Of a DNA stretch of 64,000 bases, positions 37,888 through 47,699 are shown one piece after another (the stretch's first letter is position 1; the number at the start of each line of letters is the position of its first letter). Under the pieces are notes generated by a model. The model was not told the DNA's origin. It saw only the letters and a program-made list of their open reading frames with translations, and searched no databases. Where the stretch lies: the NCBI GenBank assembly GCA_019022495.1, contig JAFEKR010000062.1, positions 1 to 64,000 on the forward strand, written 5' to 3'. This DNA is from Epichloe hybrida (Eukaryota > Ascomycota > Sordariomycetes > Hypocreales > Clavicipitaceae). The translations under genes and the position numbers were made by a program.

Positions 37888-37992
37888 TTTATTACTATTA
37901 CTATTACTATTACTATTACTATTACTATTACTATTACTATTACTATTACTATTACTATTACTATTACTATTACTATTACTTACTATTAATAC
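37888..37992. repeat. Tandem repeat, 6-bp unit TTACTA
   Basis: About seventeen copies of ATTACT/TTACTA directly downstream of the transposase stop codon. Confidence 0.9.
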
Positions 37993-37994
37993 TA

Positions 37995-38165
37995 TTAATG
38001 TAATTATGTAATTGTAATTGTAATTGTTATCTTGTAGTTGTAATTAATTTGTAATTGTAAAGTCTATCTTGTAATTAATTGTAATTGTAGTTGTAGTTGT
38101 AATTAATTGTAATTATTACAACTACAACTACACAATTACATTTGTAGTTGTAATTAAATACAATC
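37995..38165. repeat. hAT-E right subterminal GTAATTG-rich repeats
   Basis: Counterpart of the left subterminal array: repeated GTAATTGTAATTGTAGTTG units followed by their inverse TACAACTACAACTAC. Confidence 0.7.
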
Positions 38166-38170
38166 CTCTG

Positions 38171-38203
38171 CTAGTAGTGTAACGTTCCTTAGTGTAACTA
38201 ACA
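38171..38203 (+). repeat. Copia-C right LTR, terminal fragment
   Basis: It aligns to the last bases of the left LTR (GTAACGTTCCTTAGTGTAAC here, ATAACATTCC... in the RIP-altered left copy) and ends at AACA followed by the ATTAT duplication. Confidence 0.85.
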
Positions 38204-38208
38204 ATTAT

Positions 38209-39698
38209 AGTATATTTATTATATTTTACCTTATAAGTAGTATTAGTAAACATTTAAGCGCGGCGGATATAATTACGCTTATTAGAATTTTTATAAACTA
38301 GGATAGTATTCTATAGCTTTTTCTTTATTTTTATAATAGGCTAGTAGTAAGTTAGTAGTAATTTAGTGTCTAGGAAATAGGATTATACTTACTTTATTTT
38401 AATAGTAGTAGCTACCTTTAGGAATAGCTTTAATAAGTTTAAATAGCCTATTATAAAGCTATATAATTTAAGCTAAAGTCTAGTAGTATATTAGTATATT
38501 AGTAATAACTAGGTAGATTTTAGTTAAGAAAAACATACTATAATATAGTTTTTATTATTTTAGAAGTAATAAGCATATTTTATTAAATAGCCTATTAAAT
38601 ATTAGCTATAAAGAAGTAGTAAGTAAGTAAAGATATTATACTTAAAGACTTATTATATTTAGCTAGGAAGGTTTTTTTATTAATAAGGTATCCTAAAATC
38701 TTATAAGTACTGTTTTTTTAGGAGAATATTTTACATTACTACTTACTAATAATAGTGTATATATAAAATCTTTTTTAAAGTTATTTTACTAATAGTAAGT
38801 TAGTAATAGAGACACTATAAGGATATAATAAACTTATAATAAGATTTTAGAAGAAGTTTGCTTTTAGGGAGACTTTATAGGAGATTTCTTAGTTAATAGA
38901 TTTTCTTAAGGCATTAATAAAGGTAGAGTTTAGGTATAAGACTTAGATATAGTAAACTAGCTATAAGTTAGCTATAATAAACTAAATAGGGAAGTTATAC
39001 TAATAAGAGTATAAACTTATAAGCTAGATAAGGGTAAGAAACTAAGATAAATAAGGATAGATAATAATAATAATTAGGGACTAAAAGAGGTTAGTAACTA
39101 CTAAGTAATAGTAATAAGAGAGCTACTACTTAGCTAGTAAGGGTAACTTATAAGGTTAAGGGATATTATAAAAGAAAAGAAAAGTGTAAAAGGGGGGAAA
39201 AATTAGTCTTTTTTATATTAACCCTAGACCCCTTAAGTAATCTAATACACTATATATAGGTGATTTATAAATCATAATAATAACCATTAGCATTACTAAA
39301 CGCATATATGCCTAATAGCTATAAGCTTATAGTAACTATAATATAAGCCCTTTAGTTAGACTATTTAGAACCCTAGTATGAGGTACCTTATTTATTTAAC
39401 TAATTATAAAAATTAATATAGGTTATTTATATTATTTTTTCTAGCTATATAATAGGTAATAACATTTATTTCGCTATAGTAAAGCCACGTATAAGCTACT
39501 ATTAGAACATTACTAATTATAATAAGAGGTTATTTTTAATTAGTGGTATTATTATTATTATTTCTTTTTATTTACTTACGCATCTAGATATAAGGTACCT
39601 TATCTTATTTTTCCTTATAAAGCTCTAATATAGTAACCACGCCCTAAGTAAGTAGCTTATTTTATAATTAAGGTTAATTATATATAGGGGGGGTATTA
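38209..39698 (+). other. Gypsy-B 3' region without recognisable domains
   Basis: Together with 17990-18609 this forms about 2.1 kb between the integrase and the right LTR of Gypsy-B. It is RIP-mutated, shows no domain I recognise, and contains a slightly GC-richer patch near 38258-38272. It may be a long 3' UTR or an extra ORF erased by RIP. Confidence 0.5.
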
Positions 39699-39968
39699 TA
39701 TTAGGAGTATAGAGGTTAAAGATAGGATGTTTATTAAAGTAAGTCTTTAAAGAACCTTTAGGCTATATAAATAATAAAGAGGCTAGCTAGCTATAAGATA
39801 GCTATATGCTTATAAAGCAAGGTATTTATTAAAGACTACGTATATTATTAGTGCTAGGTTAGAGATTAAAACCTTCACGCACCCGCCCCTAGCTAGCATC
39901 TATCTAGTAGCAACTGCGATAGTCTTAGCTATCACTTCGTTCTTAACCTTTTGGTGCAAGCCGTGACA
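39699..39968 (+). repeat. Gypsy-B right LTR
   Basis: 270 bp. The outer 130 bases are almost free of RIP (CACGCACCCGCCCC, GCAACTGCGATAG, TGGTGCAAGCCGTGACA) although the Copia-A DNA that follows is RIP-mutated. Confidence 0.92.
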
Positions 39969-39973
39969 ATAAT

Positions 39974-42900
39974 GCTAATATTAATAACTTCCTAATCTTA
40001 GAAGGTAAGCTTTATAATATCTATAATGGTATTTCTCTAGGTTTAGAAGAGGCTAAAAGCAAAACACACACACTATAAAATCAAATACTATAATACTATA
40101 TATAATATCTCCCTAATAATAATCATAATGCCTAGGAACTAGGCTATACCTAATAATTTAACTACTATTAACTATAACTATAGTGGTAATTATTATTATA
40201 TAGAAGTAGCTCTTATATAGTTATACTAAGAGTCACTAGGTATAAACTAGTGGTTTACCCCTAGTGAAACATAGCCTATATAATAGCCACATAATCTTAA
40301 AATATATAACTAATAGAAGAAGATAATATACTATGCCTAGATCCTAATAACTTTAAGGTTTAAAGTATAGTATTAAAGGTATATAAGGGTAGTTAAAACT
40401 ATATTACTATAATAAAGCTTAAGGGGTTAGAGAACTAGGTAAAATAGGATAAAGCTCTAAAGAATGCTATAATAGTAGAGTTTATAATACCTATTCTTAA
40501 AGGGACTTTAATGCCTATAGCACCTATAGAACTATACTTATTAGTAGTATAAAATAAGTATATTAAGTAACTAGCCTTCTAGTAGCGTAGAAATTTTAAC
40601 TTACTTACTAGAATTTATAGATAATGCTTACCCTATATAGGTAAAAAGATTAAGGGCATTATAGAAGCCTATAAAGCTTACACTACACTATAGAAGGTTA
40701 GCTAATAGTAAGGTGCTAATATTCTTAGTAAGGTTATTATAGGCCTTATTATAGACACCCTATAGAAATATAGTAATATCTAGGACTTTGCTTAGGTATT
40801 TAAGTAATAACTTTATAAACTTAAGCGAATATAACTAGACTAGAAGATACTAGAGAAGCTCTATTAATTATAGTTCCTTAGTAACCTAGAGAATACCTTT
40901 AGTATCTTCTAGTTATAAGTCTTTTAATAGTATAGAATAGCTAGTGTTAGAAATAAAACTAATATTACGCTAGACACACTTATAGAACTAGCTTAAGATA
41001 AGTATTAATGCCTAGAAACTAAGAAGAAAATATTAGGATATATAAGTAATATGATTATAAGCGGTATAGTGTACCTAACGCACGCTAGTAATAAGCATTA
41101 AAGGGATATAAATAGCTTAATATAACTATAGAAATACACTAAGCTTTAGAAACTAAATAATTATAAGGGACTACACTAGAAGGTTTGCTTTATATATAGC
41201 TAGATTCCTACACTAAGTAATTATAATAATAGCAAATATAATACCTAGAATAGGCAAAAGGCTAATAAGACTATAGATAAGCTATTAGTATATAATGCTA
41301 ATGTAAATATGCTAGAGAATAATATAGATACATTCCTTATATAGCTATAAGACCTTAGGGAGTTCTTTATAGCTAATGTTTATAAACCTATGGTATTAAG
41401 TATATAAATAAATAGTTAAGAGGCTAATGCTTAAAGCCTAGACTAGATCTTTAATAGCGCTACTAAGTATTATATTTACTATAATAGGTATATGTTTAGT
41501 AATTATAAGGAATTTACTAACCCTATTCTAATAAATAGTGTTAGAGAGAGTGCTTATATACTTAGCAGTGAAAGTATACTACTAATAATATAGTGTGTAT
41601 AAGATATAAAGCTAATCTATCTCTAATAAGTTCTTTATGTTCTTACTTTACTAGTTAACTTACTCTCTCTTAGGGCATTTATAAAATAGCCTAGCTTTAT
41701 ATACCTTTAAACCTATAATAATACAGAAGTTAGGTATAATAATAGCTTAGTAATTCGTGGCATAACCTATAGCTACTTTAGGTATCTTAAATACTCTTAC
41801 GCTAAGACTATGCGCTACTAGGATATACCTAAAGTTATTAATAATCTAGTAGCCTTCCTTATATTATATACTACTAAGACTATCCTACTATAGATCTTTT
41901 ATCTTAGGATAGGATATCTAAACTACACTAATTACATTGCACTAGCTAAGAACCTAGGTATCTAGATTTCTAATAAATAGGCTAGACCCTATAAGGCTTA
42001 CATTATAGGCAAAGGAAAGGCGTGAAATGCCTAAGTAGTTACATATAGAGCTCTTAACTATAGTTAATAATAAATAGCTAACCTAGGAGAACTAATTAAG
42101 CCCTAGACACTAGTAAAGGAGAAGTACTACTTACTAATTATTAATAACCTAATAAAGAAGCCTAAAGCATATTTACTAAGGGAGAAGTTATAAGCAGTAG
42201 CCTATATCTAGGTAAATATAGCTATAGTAAAAGCATAAACATCTAGATAAATTTAATAGTATAGGATAAATAATAGAGAAGAGTTTAAGAATATAGTGCT
42301 ACTTAACTTCTTTAAATAGAAAGGTATTATGCCTAAATAGATAGCAGCCTATTAGCTAAACTAGAATCTAATAGAGCATGCGTATCTTACTATCTAGAAT
42401 AAAGTAAGAGCTATTTTCTATAATAGTAAGCTTCTAAAGGAACTCTAGGGGGAAATCCTATAAGTAATTATCTATACCTAGGAGTAATCTCCCTATAGCG
42501 TAATTAATAGAATAACCCTATACAAGGCCTAGTTAGGTATTAAACCGTACACTAAACACCTATAATGTCTTAGATATTATGCATATAAGCTAGTACTAAA
42601 GGCAAAGCACTTAAAAAAGCTTAATAATAGGATATATCTATGCTTTCTAGTAAGCTATAAAGCTAATAATATCTACTAACTCTAGAACCTAATTACTAGC
42701 CTAGTAAAGAGAGCAAAAGAGGTTATCTTTAATAAATAAACCTAGATTAACCTAAAGGTAAAATTTAAGCTCCCTTAATATAGCGCTAACCTTCTAGCAC
42801 TGCCTTACGTAGAGGAAATACTACTACCTAATTAACTTAAATGCTTCCCTTAGCTTAACTTATATAAGTAGTTAACTATAAAGAGGCTTACTACTTAGGT

Positions 42901-44895
42901 TTAGGAGGGGAAATAGGTAAAAGCTATAGATTAACCTAACTAGTAAGTAAGCAAACACGTAAGGTTTAAGGAGGGGACTAAGATAATTAACTAACTATTA
43001 GGAAACTTTAATTACCTACCTAAAAATCTATTAATTTACCACTTAATCTTAATAAGCTTACTAATTAGAAAGCAAAAGCACCCTAAACTTAAGGAAGACT
43101 ACCCTAAATATAAACCATAAGAACTTACCTTCCTTAATAAATTCTAGGGGATGCTAATAGCCCTAAATAATATTATGTCTCTCTTAGTAGTGTATTTAAC
43201 TACTCTAAATAAATTACTTAAAGAAAATAAACTAAGGTTCTATAAGGAAGCTTAGTAATTAGTAAACTAGTTAAAATAGAAGAGAGCTATAGAAGAAGAG
43301 TATAATATACTAATTAAAAATAATACCTTTAAAGTAATAGATATTAATAATACTTAGCACATTCTATTAGGGAAATGGGTGTTTAAGGCAAAACTTAGCC
43401 TAACTAGTAATATTAAATAATATAAGGCTTAATAGGTTATATAAGGATTTAAATAGGAATATAGAATTAACTATAATAAGACCTTTGCCTCTGTTATTAG
43501 ATAGAAGACATACTAGCTCCTGTTTACATTAGCTGCCCTTCTAGGCTAGGAAATTAAATAGATAGATGTAAAAATAGCCTTCCTATATAGAATAGTAAAG
43601 GAGACTATTTATATAGAACTCCCTAAAGGTTTTAAATAAAAGGGAAAGGTTTATAAACTACTAAAAGCGCTATATAGCCTAAAGTAAGCTCTATAAGTAT
43701 AGTTTAAGACTCTCTTAACTAAACTTATTACTATAGGCTTTACCTAGTTATAGTTTAATAAGGTAATCTTTTTTAAAGATAACGTAATTATTGCTATTTA
43801 TATAGATAATATACTATTCTTTAGGCCTAATATTACTAAGATTAGGGAAGTTAAGGTAAAGCTAGTAGAAAAGTTTAAGATAACTAACCTTAGTCCTACG
43901 CGCTACTTCCTAGGCATAGTAATTACCTAAGATTAAAAGAAATAGACTATTACTCTTTTATAATAACTATACCTAGAGAGGGCACTAAGGTAACTAAATA
44001 TAGAAAACGTAAAGTCTTAGAATATACCTATAAATACCTTAGAGATACTAGAACTATATATAGAAGGCAAGGAGTGCTATAAAGATAACTAATTACTTTT
44101 CTAATGTATTCTTAGAATGCTAATGTTTGCGATAATTAGAATGTAAATTAACCTCTTATATTCTATAGTAAAGCTAAGTAAATTTATAACTAACCTAGTA
44201 GTAAGATACCTATTAGTAGTAAAGTAAGTGCTATAGTATATTAAGTTTACTATTAACCTAGTATTAACCTTTAATAGCATATAATATAATAAGATTATAG
44301 GCTTCTTAGATGCTAAGTAAGCATAGGATAAGAGTAACTCTAAGTCTATTAACTACTATATTTTCTTACTAGCTAGTGCTACTATTAGCTAGAAAAGCAA
44401 GAAGTAAAGTATTATTATAACCTTAAGCACTAAAGTAAAGTATATTAGCCTCTTTAGTATAGGACTTAAAGCTATTTATCTAGAAGGGCTAATAGGGGAG
44501 ATTTATAAAAGGCAAGCACCTCTATAACTCTATATAGATAACACTAGCGTATAAATAATCTTAAATAATACTAAATTCTATAAATAAATAAAGCATATCT
44601 AAATTAAGTATTATAAGATTTATAAATTAATTTAGGAGGAGATAGTAAAGGTAAACTAGATATCTTAGACAGAGAACCTAGTAAACTTAGGCATAAAGGC
44701 TTTAGTAAGGCCTAAGCTAGAGAAGTAAATAAAGACAGTAAGTCTTTAAAGGAAAGAATAGAGAATATTATAGGTATTATATTAAAGAATTACTATAAGC
44801 TACTACTCTTTTTTCTATAGGGTTTTAATAAGGGTAATAAGGAAGGAAGGAATTCACTAGAATTAGCACTATTATAACTCTTACTTAAGGAGAGG
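39974..44895 (+). pseudogene. Copia-A gag-pol remains, RIP-inactivated
   Basis: Plus-strand translation ignoring stops. The RT starts near 43265 (AIEEEYNILIKNNTFKVID, then GKWVFKAKLS), the standard Copia RT opening. It continues with LLFTLAALLG-EIK-IDVKIAFLY at about 43520-43590, ELPKGFK at 43620, and IAIYIDNILFF at about 43790 (catalytic YxDD altered to YIDN). RNase H-like sequence (VKYISLFSIGLKAIYL) is at about 44430. Upstream, 40.0-42.7 kb should hold gag and integrase. Stops at former CAA/CAG/TGG codons interrupt every frame. Confidence 0.78.
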
Positions 44896-45038
44896 TGTTA
44901 GATTCCATAGCTAATTAGGACCACTTTAGCTAGATTACGTGGTGAAGTGTACATTAGGGCTTGTACTGCCCATAACCTGTACATATGTAACTTGTACCTT
45001 ACATACAATATAAGCTGTCATATCATACAATTCTAACA
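44896..45038 (+). repeat. Copia-A right LTR
   Basis: 143 bp. The inner half is RIP-mutated (TTAGATTCCATAGCTAATTA where the left copy has TTGGATTCCACAGCCAATCA) and the outer half is spared. Confidence 0.92.
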
Positions 45039-45418
45039 CTCTCAAGCTCATCTGATATTTTGACATGACTAGGAGTGTCCCCAGACATTCTTGCTTACGC
45101 GGCTGACATGCATGGCGACCCCTTCAAAAGGAGTGAGTGGCGGAACAGTCGGCGTCGGCGCGTAGAACTTTTGAGGAGCCTATTTGTTGAATTGATCTTG
45201 ACAATCTCTCCTTGAAGACTATTCCAATATCACATACGGCTAGAGGCTGTGTGGCTCGCATGCCCGAAATACACATTAAGTGCCTTTTCAAGAAACATTT
45301 CGGGAAATGACGGAAGATACCGAAAAGATATGGATACTTTATTCTCTTACTTCATTGTGAGAGGTCAATCGAGTATCCACGCGGCCTTTAGCCAGAAGGA
45401 CTTTCGACAGGGGTAGCA
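45039..45418 (+). other. Host DNA between the LTR nest and the TIR element; short coding-like stretch
   Basis: Normal base composition resumes at the LTR edge. On the plus strand, after a possible acceptor (ACTAG ending at 45072), a frame reads VSPDILAYAADMHGDPFKRS then EWRNSRRRRVELLRSLFVEL and stops at about 45211. It looks protein-like but I recognise no family. It may be an exon of a gene broken by the Copia-A insertion. The rest of the stretch shows nothing. Confidence 0.3.
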
Positions 45419-45427
45419 CACAAGTGG

Positions 45428-46462
45428 CAACACGTACGGATGTCCAAGTCAAAAGTCGTGTCCCCTGCACGCTGCTGCCTAGAGTGGCCTAAGGCATTAA
45501 CGTAGTAGCCTAAGGCATATAAATAGTCTAGAATAACATAAGGAAAATTAAATAAGGTATCTTTACTATATAAACTACATATAAAAGTAACTTATCCTAG
45601 TTATTATTAGATTTTTCCTTTATATTACTAGAATCTAAGGCATTAAGGTTATTAGGACTATTAGGACTATTAAGCTTATAAGGGTTAAAAACCCACTTTC
45701 TTTTATTATTATTAATAGTAGTAGTATCTTTATCTTTAAACTCTAATTATAAAATAACCCTTTAAACCCTCTAACTATTAGCTTAACCTTTATAACCTTT
45801 ATAATAGTTATTATCCCTTTCTAAGCGAATTATTTTTAGCTATAGTTAAGGTTTAAGCTATTATATAATAAGTAAAGATAGAAGTAGCTAGGTAAGGGAA
45901 GTAGCTAGATAAGGCAAAAGCTAGCTAACTTTAGCAATATTTATAGCACTAGTAGTAAAAGCAAGTAAAGAGAGGGGAACTAGAGAAAAGGTAAGCCTCT
46001 TATTTAATTTACCTAGTGAGACTACGACCCCGCTAGCTAATTACATCCTTAACTAAGGTTGCGTGCAGGGGACATGACTTTTGACTTGGACATCCGTATG
46101 TACATAAACATGCAGTAGTGACTAGTCCTAAAATGGAAGAAGTATCTTTCCACATAAATTTATAAGAGTAGTGACCTCCTATAATTTATATAAGTAAATT
46201 AGGGCATAGGAACTAGCTACAGTGATAGGTGTAGTCCGCTTAGTGGAATTACTATAGGCTACAACAGAAGCTCTATATCTTCAAAGAAGCCTAAAAACGC
46301 GTTTTCCCTCTCGTGTGCATATTCAATAAAATAGTATGAAATGCATAACTTACAGGAGGTCACTTCCCTAATAAATTTGCGGGCGCGGGTACCTCTGCCG
46401 TTTTGGGCCTAGTTACTACTGCATGATTGAAAAATCACTACTGCATGTTTATGTACGTGTTG
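45428..46462. mobile_element. Non-autonomous TIR DNA transposon with 9-bp target duplication (host of the MITE)
   Basis: The direct repeat CACAAGTGG at 45419-45427 and 46463-46471 flanks ends reading CAACACGTAC (left) and GTACGTGTTG (right). The terminal inverted repeat continues as ACATAAACATGCAGTAGTGA (left copy 46103-46122, because the MITE splits it; right copy 46435-46455 inverted). Without the MITE it is about 370 bp. No coding capacity is seen. A 9-bp duplication suggests a Mutator-like (MULE) relative; an 8-bp reading (hAT-like) cannot be excluded because the TIR edge is ambiguous by one base. Confidence 0.72.
45437..46096. mobile_element. MITE, about 660 bp, 35-bp terminal inverted repeats, TA-flanked
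   Basis: TIRs GGATGTCCAAGTCAAAAGTC... (45438-45472 and inverted 46061-46095) match at 34 of 35 positions; the one difference is a G/A transition. They end with CCCCTGCACGC on the inner side. TA dinucleotides flank both ends (45435-45436 and 46097-46098), as expected for a Tc1/mariner-type element. The interior is AT-rich with no ORF and looks RIP-mutated, while the TIRs are intact. The exact outer border is uncertain by about 4 bp. Confidence 0.75.
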
Positions 46463-46472
46463 CACAAGTGGA

Positions 46473-46729
46473 CGTGGTCTGGTGAGACGACGTCACGACG
46501 ACATCAGACAGAGAGCCGTGGACTTCGACTGAGCATCAAGCGATTTGGTCGCACCGACTTGGAGCGCTTCGACCAGGAAGCTGTGCGGGGCCTCAACCTG
46601 GCCATTCAGATGGAAGATTGGAGAAGGGCTGGCGTCGAGATGCCGGCTTCTCTGCCCGCGCAGTTCTTCATCGAAGCAGACTCGGCAGGGTCCCATTGTC
46701 GGGGAAAAAAGCAAGATGCCGTGTCTTGA
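46473..46729 (+). pseudogene. Possible 3' fragment of an unrecognised gene
   Basis: An open frame that enters from the TIR element and ends at TGA 46729 contains LRLSIKRFGRTDLERFDQEA followed by VRGLNLAIQMEDWRRAGVEM and PASLPAQFF. The composition and amphipathic pattern look like real protein, but no family is recognised and no start or upstream exon is visible. It could be the surviving end of a gene broken by the transposons to the left, or chance. Confidence 0.3.
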
Positions 46730-47699
46730 TCGACGATCCAGGAGGCCGGTGAGCAGAAGGACCCAATCTTGGAAGCGCTGGCACGGCAGATGCACGGCAG
46801 ATGCACGGCAGATGCACGGCAGATGCACGGCAGGAAAGACGGGGGAGCACGAAACGCAGCTGTACAATGATGCCATTCCCCGTGTCGGTGCCGGTGACAG
46901 TGACGGCAGGGCAATCTCCAGGCCCATCTCCAAGACCGGATGAAGCAAAAGCAATGAGCAGACCAAAGCCGTTGTGCGGCAACGGCAACGGTCGGAACAT
47001 GTTCACCATTGACGAGAGCATCGTGAGAGCATCGTGAGAGCATACATAAACAAAGCCGATTCGCAGAGATGACTTGCATCATGACGTCTGCGTAGCCCAG
47101 AATTGTGGACCCCCCTTCCCTTCCCCGCCCATCGCGTGCCTTTATCTATTACATAATCCGTATGCCTGACGTTTTCCGCCGCCAAGCGTGGTGGGACGAG
47201 TACGGAATATTTCCAACGGCAGGAACGTCCGTACATCTGCTCACTCATTGGTCCTGTCTTGGGGAGAATAATAAAAAGGCGTGAACTGAAAATGGCTCAT
47301 TGGTTCTGGAGCCGTCTGCCGAAACGGGCGACAGGTACCAGACCAACTTGCGAGAGTGAGAGAAGTGAGAATGCGTCATGTTCCCATCCATCTCATCCAT
47401 CTCGTCCATCCCGTCCATCCCGTCCGTTCCATCCATCCTATTCCATCCCACTTTTTCTCCCACCCCAACAATTGCATCTGACTTGACTGGCTGGGCTGGC
47501 ACGTGAGTTCTTTCCACTGTCCCTGTTCCTTACGATTCGACGATTCGACTCTTTCAATCAATCATCTGCGTTCTCAACTAACCCTGCCCCAAATAAGAAA
47601 AAAAGAGAAAGAAAAAAAAAGGAAACGGGAACAGCAAACAGACAACCGGAAACAACTCTGTAGAAATCTCCAACGAGTCCTCCCAGTTGCCTCTTCAAA
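46730..47699. other. Intergenic region and egt1 promoter
   Basis: No gene seen. It contains an 11-bp tandem repeat at 46787-46833 and a CCATC-rich pyrimidine tract at 47386-47455. An A-rich leader (47596-47625) lies just before the egt1 start codon. Confidence 0.5.
46787..46833. repeat. Tandem repeat, 11-bp unit GATGCACGGCA
   Basis: Four perfect head-to-tail copies plus a partial fifth. Confidence 0.9.

Larger units (their letters stand above)
32494..38170 (+). mobile_element. hAT-E: hAT-family DNA transposon inserted in the right LTR of Copia-C
   Basis: The ends are CAGACAATTGTATG (left) and, read inward from the right, CAGAGGATTGTATT, an imperfect terminal inverted repeat with the CAG start usual for hAT. 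Flanks read CTAGTGCA (32486-32493) and CTAGTAGTG (from 38171); compared with the intact left LTR (CACTAGTATAAC) they fit an 8-bp duplication with one substitution and a 3-bp slip. Both subterminal regions are packed with GTAATTGTA / TACAATTAC units in inverted arrangement. The transposase lies at about 35.0-37.86 kb. Length 5,677 bp. It is much less RIP-mutated than its surroundings: CpA and TpG are common. Confidence 0.85.
18610..38203 (+). mobile_element. Copia-C: Ty1/Copia LTR retrotransposon inserted in Gypsy-B
   Basis: The left LTR is 18610-18895 (286 bp, TGTGGC...TAACA). The right LTR begins at 32230, is split by hAT-E, and ends at 38203. The flanking duplication is exact: ATTAT at 18605-18609 and 38204-38208. 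The right LTR pieces total 297 bp, which equals 286 plus an 8-bp hAT target duplication and a 3-bp slip, so the bookkeeping closes. Own internal sequence is 18896-23342 and 30430-32229. Net length is about 6,814 bp. Orientation is plus from the integrase and RT order. Confidence 0.88.
12479..39968 (+). mobile_element. Gypsy-B: Ty3/Gypsy LTR retrotransposon inserted in Copia-A
   Basis: LTRs of 270 bp (12479-12748 and 39699-39968; TGTCAGG...GTGACA, RIP-altered to TATTAGG in the right and TATAATA in the left copy) are flanked by the exact 5-bp duplication ATAAT at 12474-12478 and 39969-39973. A G-rich polypurine tract (AGGGGGGG) lies just before the right LTR. Own sequence survives at 12749-18609 and 38209-39698, about 7,891 bp once Copia-C is removed. 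RT, RNase H and integrase read on the plus strand in Gypsy order. Heavily RIP-mutated. Confidence 0.92.
11858..45038 (+). mobile_element. Copia-A: Ty1/Copia LTR retrotransposon, outermost element of the nest
   Basis: Two 143-bp LTRs (11858-12000 and 44896-45038), starting TGTT and ending CTAACA (CTAATA in the left copy after RIP), are flanked by an exact 5-bp target duplication CTCTC at 11853-11857 and 45039-45043. A purine tract AAGGAGAGG directly precedes the right LTR. Internal sequence survives at 12001-12478 and 39974-44895, interrupted by Gypsy-B. Without insertions the element is about 5,686 bp. The pol region reads on the plus strand with integrase before RT/RNase H, the Copia order. 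All frames are broken by TAG/TAA, consistent with RIP. Confidence 0.92.

Noticed and set aside
11858..45038. Mitochondrial DNA inserted in the nucleus, suggested by the very high AT content
   Set aside because: The AT richness comes from C-to-T/G-to-A change at CpA, as LTR pair comparison shows; no mitochondrial genes or mitochondrial tRNAs are seen.
46493..47082. Minus-strand ORFs of 117-158 residues with CRASAVHLPC repeats
   Set aside because: They are translations of the 11-bp GATGCACGGCA repeat in several frames.
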